DNA of 5,910 nucleotides from CAYVXE01 sp964455375 (GCA_964455375.1 CAYVXE010000173.1:1-5910); one strand, 5' to 3'; positions 1 to 5,770 are shown, counted from the first letter of the stretch. The notes: a model not told the origin generated them from the letters alone. Made by a program: numbers and translations.

Positions 1-49
1 TCCTTTTAGCGGTAAAAATGTAGTACGACACACAGAACTTTAATGTGAT

Positions 50-55
50 TATAAT
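50..55 (+). promoter_or_regulatory. Possible -10 box upstream of the RND permease gene
   Basis: An exact TATAAT lies 52 bases upstream of the RND start codon. The -35 side is poor: the best candidate is ACGACA at 25-30, which matches TTGACA at four of six positions with a 19-base spacer. A TG pair sits at 46-47, one base off the extended -10 position. If used, it would give a leader of roughly 45 bases. AT-rich DNA yields such boxes by chance, so this is only a candidate. Confidence 0.25.
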
Positions 56-94
56 AGATACCGTTTATGTCTGAATCATTTAACAAATACGTTC

Positions 95-99
95 AGGAG
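95..99 (+). promoter_or_regulatory. Ribosome binding site of the RND permease gene
   Basis: AGGAG is followed by an 8-base spacer to the ATG at 108. It supports that start: the same frame is closed by a TAA at 81-83 and offers no other start codon between the two. Confidence 0.8.
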
Positions 100-107
100 C
101 ATCCTTT

Positions 108-3100
108 ATGCGATTACCGCGTTTTGCCATAGAAAATCACCAATTTACCGTCATCATCATTTTACTTTTGTCATTGACAGGATTGGTGTCGTTTTTAACC
201 ATGTCCCGCTCTGAAGACCCGCAAGTATCTCCAGCAGCCAGCAGCGTCATCGTAATAATGCCCGGAACAAATCCGGATGATCTCGAAGACCTGGTTGTGG
301 ACCCCATCGAAGAGGCCCTCAATGAACTCGATGATATCAAGGAGATCAAAAGTTCAGCAGAAGATGGCCTCGCGATCATCGAGATCAAATTCCTGGCAGG
401 CAGTAATCCGGACGATAAATACTCGGACGTCGTTGAGAAAGTAAATAGTGTGCGCAATTCATTGCCGGATGAGATCGTCAAACTCGACATTCAAAAATGG
501 ACGGTATCCGACGTCAATATTCTGCAGGCGGCTCTCGTTTCAGACTCAGCGAGTTACCGAATGTTAGAGAGCGAAGCCGAACGCCTGAAAGATCAATTCG
601 AAAAAATATCCGGTGTAAAAGATGTAAAAACCTGGGCCTATCCGGAACAGGAAGTGCGGGTAGCGCTGAACATGGAAAAAGCAGCCCAAAAACATATCTC
701 GTTGAACACGGTGCTCACAGCGATTCAGAGCAACAATGCAAATATTCCCGGCGGCAGTATCGATATTGGCAGCAAACGTTTCAACATCAAAACCAGCGGT
801 TCGTATGATTCCATAGAAGAGCTGCGCAATACCATTGTCAATGCCGTCGGTGACAACATCGTTTTCCTGAAAGATATTGCCGACGTGACGTTTTCTTATG
901 AGGACGTTAAATACAATGCAAGAGTCAACGGCAAACGCGCCGTTTTCATAACCGTCACGCAAAAAAACGGTACAAACATATTCACCGTTCAAAGGGCACT
1001 GGAAAAAAACCTGCATCTGTTTGAAAAACAGCTCCCAAAATCCATGCACGTGCAGATTGTTTTTGATCAATCAAAAAGTGTGGCGTATCGTCTCAACGGC
1101 TTTTTTAAGAATTTATTACAAGGACTGGTTCTTGTAGGCATCATCGTACTTCTGGCAGTGGGGTTTCGTGCGTCTGTAATCGTCATGTTGGCCATTCCAA
1201 TTTCAATTGTTATAGGCGTCGGTTTCATCGATTTAACCGGATTCGGTCTGGAGCAGATGTCCATTGCTGGTCTGGTCATTGCACTGGGATTACTGGTGGA
1301 TAACGCTATCGTGGTGACCGAAAATATATCGCGCTTTATGCAAATGGGGTACAGCAAAAAGGAAGCCGCCATTCAGGGAACCGCACAAATCGGCTGGGCA
1401 GTCATAAGCTCAACCGCGACTACGGTTTTAGCCTTCGTCCCAATTATCATGATGCAAAACACCACCGGTGAATTCATCCGCAGTATGCCGGCAACAGTCG
1501 TGTACACGCTCTCGGCAAGTCTGTTTATCTCCCTGACCCTGACCCCGTATTTGTCCAGCAAATTCATTCGGGTGAACGGCCAACACGCTGAAAACAGATT
1601 CCGAAAACGTATGAACGGATTCATCCAAACGGTTTACGGACCATTTCTCAATCACGTTCTCAAACGACCGAAAAGAGTAGTGTTTATTTCCGCAATTGTT
1701 TTTATTCTCAGCCTTGCCCTTTTTCCATTGGTGGGTGTAAGTTTTTTTCCGAAAGCAGAAAAACCGCAATTTGTCATCAATATTGAAACACCGGCGGGTA
1801 CAAGTCTTGACAAAACAGACCAGGTGACAAGACGGGTAGAATCTGTCCTGGCCCGGCAAACAGACGTAAAATTATATGCAGCCAATATCGGTCACGGTAA
1901 TCCAAGGATTTATTACAATGTCATTGCTAAAAATGAAAAAAATAACTATGCACAGATTTTTGTAGCGTTAAAAAATCATGACCTGGAAACATTCAATAAA
2001 ATGATCTCGAAATTGAGAAACGAATTCAAGACATTTCCCGGAGCCAAAATAGAGGTCAAAGAATTTGAACAGGGGCCACCGGTAGAAGCTCCCATCGCTA
2101 TTCGAGTGGTCGGCGAGGACCTGGACATTCTGAAACACCTTGCACATGACGTTGAAAACATAGTTGCCTCCACTTACGGGACCATCAACATCAACAATCC
2201 ATTGCGCACCGCAAACTCGAACCTGCGGGTGAAAATTAACCGGGCAAAAGCAGCCATGTATGGCGTTCCCATTGTCAACATAGATAAAACCGTACGCGCT
2301 GCCGTAGCAGGACTTACCGCGTCGAAATACAGGAATGCACAGGGAAAGGAATACAACATTACGGTACGTTTGGCCACAAACCCAAAAACATGTTTTGATG
2401 ATTTCGATAAAATATATGTGAGTTCTGTTTTAGGTCAACAACTGCCGCTTAAACAATTAGCAGCGATTCAGTTTGAAAGCGGCCCCATGAAAATAAGCCA
2501 CTACGATTTGGACAGAACGGTCACCACCACAGCGGATGTCCTCCCTGGTATCTCCATAGATTCTGCAACCCGGAAAATCATCAGTAAATTGCAACACTAT
2601 ACCTGGCCCAAAGGCTATCGCTTTCTCGCTGCCGGAGAACTGGAAAAAAGAGAAGAATCTTTTGGCGGCATGCTGCAGGCTATGATTATCGCCATGGTTG
2701 GCATTTTTGCGGTCCTCGTTTTGCAGTTCAAATCCTATTCTCAACCGCTGATTGTCTTCGCTGCCATTCCATTGGCCGTGATCGGGTCTGTTTTCGCGTT
2801 GCTGATCACCGGCAACTCATTTTCATTCACAGCCTTTGTCGGTTTGACAAGCTTAATCGGCATCGTCGTAAACAACTCCATCATTTTAGTGGACTACACC
2901 AATCAGCTACGGAAGGAAGGGAAAGACCTACTCACAGCATTGAATGAGGCCGGCGAAACCCGGTTTGTTCCCATCATTTTAACTACCGCCACCACAGTCG
3001 GCGGCTTGCTTCCCTTGACGCTTATCGGTGGAACGATGTGGGCACCCATGGGTTGGACCATCATCGGTGGCTTGCTAACATCCACGGGACTCACACTCAT

Positions 3101-3146
3101 CGTGGTGCCGGCGCTCTACCGGCTTTTTGCAAGAACAAACGCTTAG
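108..3146 (+). CDS. RND-family efflux permease (AcrB-like inner-membrane subunit)
   Basis: A proton-driven inner-membrane exporter that normally works as a trimer with a periplasmic adaptor and an outer-membrane channel. At 1012 residues it has the usual full length. TM1 is near residues 13-31, the first periplasmic loop about 32-332, TM2-TM6 about 333-480, TM7 about 523-541, the second periplasmic loop about 545-853, and TM8-TM12 about 856-1004. TM4 carries LLVDNAIVVTEN (395-406). By alignment from memory to AcrB, D398 matches D407, and R952 and T959 match R971 and T978. AcrB D408 and K940 are both asparagine here (N399, N922), so the classic salt-bridge pair is absent. The SEDP segment after TM1 (35-38) and the DN/NN motifs suggest a branch away from AcrB proper, so no gene symbol is given. 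Substrate cannot be read from sequence. No adaptor or channel gene follows. The start is set by AGGAG at 95-99. Confidence 0.96.
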   Translation: MRLPRFAIENHQFTVIIILLLSLTGLVSFLTMSRSEDPQVSPAASSVIVIMPGTNPDDLEDLVVDPIEEALNELDDIKEIKSSAEDGLAIIEIKFLAGSNPDDKYSDVVEKVNSVRNSLPDEIVKLDIQKWTVSDVNILQAALVSDSASYRMLESEAERLKDQFEKISGVKDVKTWAYPEQEVRVALNMEKAAQKHISLNTVLTAIQSNNANIPGGSIDIGSKRFNIKTSGSYDSIEELRNTIVNAVGDNIVFLKDIADVTFSYEDVKYNARVNGKRAVFITVTQKNGTNIFTVQRALEKNLHLFEKQLPKSMHVQIVFDQSKSVAYRLNGFFKNLLQGLVLVGIIVLLAVGFRASVIVMLAIPISIVIGVGFIDLTGFGLEQMSIAGLVIALGLLVDNAIVVTENISRFMQMGYSKKEAAIQGTAQIGWAVISSTATTVLAFVPIIMMQNTTGEFIRSMPATVVYTLSASLFISLTLTPYLSSKFIRVNGQHAENRFRKRMNGFIQTVYGPFLNHVLKRPKRVVFISAIVFILSLALFPLVGVSFFPKAEKPQFVINIETPAGTSLDKTDQVTRRVESVLARQTDVKLYAANIGHGNPRIYYNVIAKNEKNNYAQIFVALKNHDLETFNKMISKLRNEFKTFPGAKIEVKEFEQGPPVEAPIAIRVVGEDLDILKHLAHDVENIVASTYGTININNPLRTANSNLRVKINRAKAAMYGVPIVNIDKTVRAAVAGLTASKYRNAQGKEYNITVRLATNPKTCFDDFDKIYVSSVLGQQLPLKQLAAIQFESGPMKISHYDLDRTVTTTADVLPGISIDSATRKIISKLQHYTWPKGYRFLAAGELEKREESFGGMLQAMIIAMVGIFAVLVLQFKSYSQPLIVFAAIPLAVIGSVFALLITGNSFSFTAFVGLTSLIGIVVNNSIILVDYTNQLRKEGKDLLTALNEAGETRFVPIILTTATTVGGLLPLTLIGGTMWAPMGWTIIGGLLTSTGLTLIVVPALYRLFARTNA

Positions 3147-3174
3147 CCGGCTAACACAAACTATTTTGCAAAAT
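3143..3174. repeat. Two 12-base perfect palindromes at the end of the RND gene
   Basis: TTAGCCGGCTAA (3143-3154) spans the RND stop codon, and ATTTTGCAAAAT (3163-3174) follows 8 bases later. Both are perfect palindromes with no loop. Neither is followed by a T-run, so they do not form a standard intrinsic terminator. They could be protein-binding sites or chance. Confidence 0.35.
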
Positions 3175-3309
3175 GTCACATAGTTCCTTATATTCCTTTG
3201 TGATTGATTTAAAACCAGTTCGATTTATCGTTGTCTCTCCGGCAACTGCCCACAGGCATCACCTTAAGGATTATTTTCCAAATTGGGCAATAGTTGAACA
3301 AAAAATTGC

Positions 3310-3325
3310 CACAGAGCTCACAGAG
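3310..3325. repeat. CACAGAG direct repeat (dispersed-motif fragment)
   Basis: CACAGAG occurs twice, separated by CT. The complementary strand reads as a CTCTGTG-type repeat, a motif I recall as widely dispersed between genes of many uncultured bacteria. The repetition is seen directly; the family assignment is recollection. Confidence 0.45.
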
Positions 3326-3393
3326 AAAAAATGACAAAAAAAGGGCATTGGGGAAACAAGCCGGGCGCTTGAGTTGACGCACAAGGAGCAACT

Positions 3394-3410
3394 GCCGGAT
3401 CGGAATGACA
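3394..3410. repeat. 17-base repeat GCCGGnnnGGAATGACA, copy A
   Basis: This 17-mer (GCCGGATCGGAATGACA) matches 3866-3882 at 15 of 17 positions in the same orientation. Its reverse complement begins TGTCATTCC, a common start of dispersed intergenic motifs. No function can be assigned. Confidence 0.5.
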
Positions 3411-3430
3411 GGCAAAAGTTTTGTAAATTG

Positions 3431-3534
3431 TTTTCTTGTTCCAAAATTTCTATTTTGGAACATGCTTCCCGGGAAGTTTCAACTTCCACTTAAGAAGCGT
3501 AAGATTGTTTGTTCGAAACGTTCGTTCATTTACA
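3431..3534. repeat. Structured intergenic repeat, copy 1
   Basis: An element of roughly 105 bases shared with 5596-5710. The first hairpin is perfect: TGTTCCAAAAT (3437-3447) pairs over 11 bp with ATTTTGGAACA (3452-3462) around the loop TTCT. The second is GGAAGTT-TC-AACTTCC (3472-3487), and CTTCCCGGGAAG (3465-3476) is a competing perfect palindrome. A weak third stem, CTTA/TAAG (3489-3492 with 3500-3503), follows. The tail ATTGTTTG (3504-3511) and GAAACGTTCGTTCATTTAC is shared with copy 2 with small changes. No T-run follows the hairpins, so it is not a classic terminator. It could be a non-autonomous mobile element, a structured RNA or a processing site. The orientation of action is unknown. 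Confidence 0.8.
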
Positions 3535-3592
3535 TATCGAAGGTCGTAACTTCTCTATGCTCTTGGCGGTCTTAGCGAGAGTTAAATTCTCT

Positions 3593-3622
3593 GTCACCGT
3601 CTTTTCAGTGTGCTTCGGTGAC
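3593..3622. repeat. Inverted repeat GTCACCG / CGGTGAC
   Basis: A perfect 7-bp stem (3593-3599 with 3616-3622) encloses a 16-base loop. It lies just after a segment (about 3560-3590) resembling the dispersed 'cttggcggtcttagcgag' type motif. No T-run follows, so it is unlikely to be a terminator. Confidence 0.45.
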
Positions 3623-3648
3623 CCCGGTGTTTAATGAAACGTTTTCAC

Positions 3649-3660
3649 AGGCTAAAGCCT
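3649..3660. repeat. AGGCT-AA-AGCCT palindromic dispersed motif
   Basis: A perfect 5-bp inverted repeat with an AA centre, in the context CACAGGCTAAAGCCTATGCTAC. I recall near-identical sequences as intergenic repeats in several environmental bacterial phyla. A genome-wide count would confirm whether it is repeated here. Confidence 0.45.
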
Positions 3661-3683
3661 ATGCTACAAATTTACTTTTATCC

Positions 3684-3721
3684 TGTCACCTTGAGCGGAA
3701 CGAAGTGGAGCCGAAAGGTCT
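3684..3721. repeat. GAGCGGAACGAAG-type dispersed motif, copy A
   Basis: The segment starts TGTCACCTTGAGCGGAACGA and ends CCGAAAGGTCT. It belongs to the same general type as 5743-5770 (TGTCA, then GCGAAGCGAA, then ATCT), with length differences between copies. ACCTT (3688-3692) can pair with AAGGT (3715-3719). The similarity to the 'gtcattctgagcgaagcgaag' type intergenic repeats is from memory. Confidence 0.45.
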
Positions 3722-3803
3722 GATGGCACAAATCGATTTCAGAACAAGGAATAACCAATGTCGATTTTAGATTGTCATGGTTGAACCTGTATAAATTCGT
3801 TTT

Positions 3804-3819
3804 ATCCGTGACATCCGTG
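3804..3819. repeat. ATCCGTG direct repeat (dispersed-motif fragment)
   Basis: ATCCGTG occurs twice, separated by AC. It resembles the 'atccgtgaaatccgtg' intergenic motif I recall from many bacterial genomes. It has no evident role in the window. Confidence 0.4.
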
Positions 3820-3865
3820 TGCCACTTTACAATTTTCGATTTACGAATCGGATTTAACGAAAGCG

Positions 3866-3882
3866 GCCGGCTTGGAATGACA
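3866..3882. repeat. 17-base repeat GCCGGnnnGGAATGACA, copy B
   Basis: GCCGGCTTGGAATGACA differs from copy A (3394-3410) at only two positions. It lies about 65 bases upstream of the dehydrogenase start, and its ATG opens the 21-codon frame discussed in the findings. Confidence 0.5.
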
Positions 3883-3935
3883 CCTTTTGTGGAGAATCTC
3901 GCATTTGCAGTTAATCACTATTTATTTAAGAAATT

Positions 3936-3939
3936 GGAG
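3936..3939 (+). promoter_or_regulatory. Ribosome binding site of the dehydrogenase gene
   Basis: GGAG sits 6 bases before the ATG at 3946, a near-ideal spacing, and fixes that start. It overlaps the last codons of a 21-codon frame (3877-3942) that stops 3 bases before the ATG. Confidence 0.75.
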
Positions 3940-3945
3940 TGAAAA

Positions 3946-4941
3946 ATGTCAAAACTTTCGCTTGTGACCGGAGCAAACGGTCATCTTGGAAACAACTTAG
4001 TGAGAGCGCTACTCGATAAAGGCGTTAAAGTCAGAGCCAGTGTCAGAAAACCAGAAAACAAAATCCCGTTCGCGGGGTTGGATTGCGAGTTGGTTTACGC
4101 TGATCTTTTAGACAAAAACTCATTGGAAAAAGCGCTGGAAGGAGTGGACACACTGTACCAGGTAGCAGCGGTTTTTAAACTTTGGGCAAAAAATGTCGAG
4201 CAAGAAATTCTCAAACCGAATGTTAAGGGAACGAGAAATGTCCTGGAGGCAGCAGCGACACAAAAAACCAGGAAAATCGTTTATGTTAGTTCTGTTGCAG
4301 CGTTAGACCAACGCAAATCACCTATAGATGAAACCACCTGGAATCCCGACAAATCCAATCCCTATTATCACTCAAAGAAAAGGTCGGAAGAAATTGCCTG
4401 GGAAATTGCAAAGGAGCACCAGTTGAATATGGTTTCGGCTTTACCTTCGGTCATGGTAGGACCAAATTGCTACCGGTTAACACCGTCCATGTCGGTTCTT
4501 GATCAGGCATTAAAGAATAAGATATTTGTTGATGTAAACTTCCATTTTAACTGGGTAGATGTGCGGGATGTTGCTCACGGGATGATCTTAGCTGCTGAAA
4601 AAGGTAAAAGCGGTGAACGTTACTGTTTGACAACTGAATCCCCGGTCAGCCTCAAAAGAGTCACCGAGTTAGCAAAACAAGTCAACCCAAAAGTCAGAGT
4701 GCCACGTATTCAACCATCTAAAAAAACATTACTGTTTACGGCTGCAATGATGGAAAAAATCGCCAGGCTGACTAAAACTGAACCCCAAATGCTGCGAAAT
4801 CAGGTGGACATGTACTACGGTCACAAACAAATCATCGACATTTCTAAAGCCAAAAATGAGCTGGCGTACGATCCAAAACCTCCGGAAGAGGCGATTTTGA
4901 AGGCGTTAAGGTATTTATATCATGAAAGACATGCTAACTGA
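3946..4941 (+). CDS. NAD(P)-dependent epimerase/dehydratase-family oxidoreductase (dihydroflavonol-reductase-like extended SDR)
   Basis: A soluble cytoplasmic extended short-chain dehydrogenase of 331 residues, the usual length. The Rossmann motif TGANGHLG (8-15) is at the N-terminus. The second strand ends in ASVRKP (31-36), with R34 and no acidic residue, which favours NADP(H). The active site is complete: S115/S116 in VYVSS, then Y140 and K144 in the YxxSK arrangement typical of this family, followed by E148. NWVDVRDVAHG (202-212) and GERYCLTTE (223-231) are conserved landmarks of the DFR/3-beta-HSD/HpnA-like branch. Family members reduce or oxidise keto/hydroxy groups on sugars, sterols or other lipids; the substrate cannot be told here. 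The next gene starts 53 bases downstream on the same strand, so the two may share a transcript. No membrane segment is evident. The start is set by GGAG at 3936-3939. Confidence 0.93.
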   Translation: MSKLSLVTGANGHLGNNLVRALLDKGVKVRASVRKPENKIPFAGLDCELVYADLLDKNSLEKALEGVDTLYQVAAVFKLWAKNVEQEILKPNVKGTRNVLEAAATQKTRKIVYVSSVAALDQRKSPIDETTWNPDKSNPYYHSKKRSEEIAWEIAKEHQLNMVSALPSVMVGPNCYRLTPSMSVLDQALKNKIFVDVNFHFNWVDVRDVAHGMILAAEKGKSGERYCLTTESPVSLKRVTELAKQVNPKVRVPRIQPSKKTLLFTAAMMEKIARLTKTEPQMLRNQVDMYYGHKQIIDISKAKNELAYDPKPPEEAILKALRYLYHERHAN

Positions 4942-4982
4942 CTTAAATCTCCAACAAACGTAAAGAGTCGAAGAAATTATAT

Positions 4983-4986
4983 GGGG
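4983..4986 (+). promoter_or_regulatory. Weak ribosome binding site for the 196-aa unknown protein
   Basis: GGGG lies 8 bases before the ATG at 4995. It is a weak Shine-Dalgarno, but no other in-frame ATG, GTG or TTG occurs between the upstream TAA (4944-4946) and 4995. Confidence 0.5.
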
Positions 4987-4994
4987 CAAAAACC

Positions 4995-5585
4995 ATGCTT
5001 AGCTTAGAGCAAGAACTGAAAAACTACCTCTATCAGAACAAGTTGTCATTTACTGACAACACATCGTCTTATAAAAAGTTAGATTTTACTATCAAGGACT
5101 TCATTGATGGCAAGAACCTGCATATCGATGCTAAGGAAAAGAGACAAAAAATCAACGTAAAAAATTGGCCAATTATAGCATCACAAAATGAACGGGACTG
5201 TTTTATTATCGACGATTTATCCGCCAGAAAAACATTGTGTTATGCACCTTATTCAGGCCTTTTGGTAAGAAACAATTTAGTCACAACCTATTATTGGTTT
5301 TCAATATTAGACTTGTTCTTAATGCCCAAAAAAAGAGTAAATCGACCGATAAAAAAGAATCATCCAGCTTATAAAGGCAAATGGATCATCAATTTTAGGA
5401 ACGCCTTATCGGCAAACTCAATAGAAGACATTTTCCTACGAATAAAGAAGGAACTAAGCGAGATCGAATATTCATGCACCCAAATACTTGAATGTTACGG
5501 AAGCTATCTTGATGAAACCATTGCGATACAAGGCGAGACAAGAAATCCAAAACACTGGAAAACAGATATTGCTTCCACCAGATAA
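4995..5585 (+). CDS. Uncharacterised protein with PD-(D/E)XK nuclease-like N-terminal motif
   Basis: A 196-residue protein that I cannot name. Seen directly: KKLDFTI (27-33) is followed about 15 residues later by LHIDAKEKRQ (42-51). This spacing of D30, then D45-x-K47 on a hydrophobic strand, fits the catalytic core of the PD-(D/E)XK (restriction-endonuclease-like) fold. Later segments also look constrained: FIIDDLSARKT (70-80), YYWFSILDLFLMPKKRVNRP (99-118) and YKGKWIINFRN (126-136). No signal peptide or clear membrane helix is seen, although 99-110 is hydrophobic. Residues 147-196 look more variable. The gene is AT-rich (18 of 60 bases are G/C at 5041-5100), poorer than the RND gene, which could reflect transfer. 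It follows the dehydrogenase by 53 bases with no functional link evident. Nuclease activity is inference; a non-catalytic member of the fold is equally possible. That it is a real gene is likely from its length and composition. Confidence 0.82.
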   Translation: MLSLEQELKNYLYQNKLSFTDNTSSYKKLDFTIKDFIDGKNLHIDAKEKRQKINVKNWPIIASQNERDCFIIDDLSARKTLCYAPYSGLLVRNNLVTTYYWFSILDLFLMPKKRVNRPIKKNHPAYKGKWIINFRNALSANSIEDIFLRIKKELSEIEYSCTQILECYGSYLDETIAIQGETRNPKHWKTDIASTR

Positions 5586-5595
5586 AATAGACATT

Positions 5596-5710
5596 ACTTC
5601 TTGTGTCCAAATTTCTATTTTGGCACACAGTTGCCGGGAAGTTTCAACTTCGAATGACCTTTGCGACTGAGCATAAAGGTTAATTGTTTGAAGCGTTCAT
5701 TCATTGACAA
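5596..5710. repeat. Structured intergenic repeat, copy 2
   Basis: Same orientation as copy 1 (3431-3534). In the first hairpin, TGTGT-CCAAA (5602-5611) pairs with TTTGG-C-ACACA (5619-5629), giving 10 bp with one bulged C. The second hairpin is GAAGTT-TC-AACTTC (5638-5651). A third, at the same place as the weak stem in copy 1 but with different sequence, pairs 5655-5662 with 5675-5682 over 8 bp, including one G-T pair. The tail ATTGTTTGAAGCGTTCATTCATTGAC (split as ATTGTTTG at 5683-5690 and what follows to 5708) matches copy 1. It begins about 10 bases after the stop of the 196-aa gene, so it would lie in that gene's 3' untranslated region and might act there in RNA stability or termination. 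No T-run is present. Confidence 0.8.
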
Positions 5711-5729
5711 TTTCGTTGGGGCTGTCCAA

Positions 5730-5743
5730 AACGTCAAAACGTT
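5730..5743. repeat. Small hairpin AACGT-CAAA-ACGTT
   Basis: A perfect 5-bp stem (5730-5734 with 5739-5743) and a 4-base loop, abutting the next dispersed motif. It is too short to assign a role and may be chance. Confidence 0.3.
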
Positions 5744-5770
5744 GTCATTTCGAAGCGAAGCGAAAAATCT
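5743..5770. repeat. GCGAAGCGAA-type dispersed motif, copy B
   Basis: TGTCATTTCGAAGCGAAGCG followed by AAAAATCT. It closely resembles the dispersed intergenic motif TGTCAT-TTCGAGCGAAGCGAG-ATCT known to me from many genomes, and is related to 3684-3721. Confidence 0.55.

Larger units (their letters stand above)
3147..3945. other. Gene-free, repeat-rich intergenic region (about 800 bases)
   Basis: No plausible protein gene is visible on either strand. The stretch is a mosaic of short direct repeats, palindromes and fragments resembling short dispersed repeats of environmental bacterial genomes; the individual pieces are listed separately. The longest minus-strand open frames (for example 3209-3463) run through these repeats and have low-complexity, cysteine- and leucine-rich translations unlike real proteins. 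Small hairpins not listed elsewhere include TGCC-CACA-GGCA at 3247-3258, AGTTG/CAACT at 3372-3376 and 3389-3393, and CGATT-TACG-AATCG at 3837-3850. I see no clear terminator for the RND gene and no strong promoter for the dehydrogenase. Confidence 0.75.

Noticed and set aside
2..43. Open frame entering from the left edge and ending with TAA at 41-43, possibly the tail of an upstream adaptor gene
   Set aside because: Only 13 codons are visible and they show no recognisable family signature; other frames also stop within the first 25 bases.
67..132. 21-codon frame overlapping the RND start (ATG 67 to TAG 130-132)
   Set aside because: It has no Shine-Dalgarno and reads out of frame across a well-supported RND start, so it looks like chance.
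497..3100. Several open frames of 60-170 codons on both strands inside the RND gene
   Set aside because: All overlap the RND coding sequence, which has clear family motifs, and their translations show none.
3209..3489. Minus-strand frames over the intergenic repeats (for example 3209-3463, starting MFQNRNFGTR)
   Set aside because: They begin inside structured repeat copy 1 and translate repeat DNA. A similar start (MCQNRNLDTR, at 5628 on the minus strand) arises from copy 2, showing the similarity is a repeat artefact.
3431..3534. Structured repeat as intrinsic terminator, CRISPR repeat or integron attC site
   Set aside because: No T-run follows the stems, there is no regular repeat-spacer pattern, and there are no attC core sites or integrase. 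REP/RAYT was also considered, but no RAYT gene or typical tetranucleotide flank is seen.
5488..5670. 60-codon plus-strand frame overlapping the end of the 196-aa gene
   Set aside because: It is out of frame with the real gene, runs into the repeat and has no ribosome binding site.
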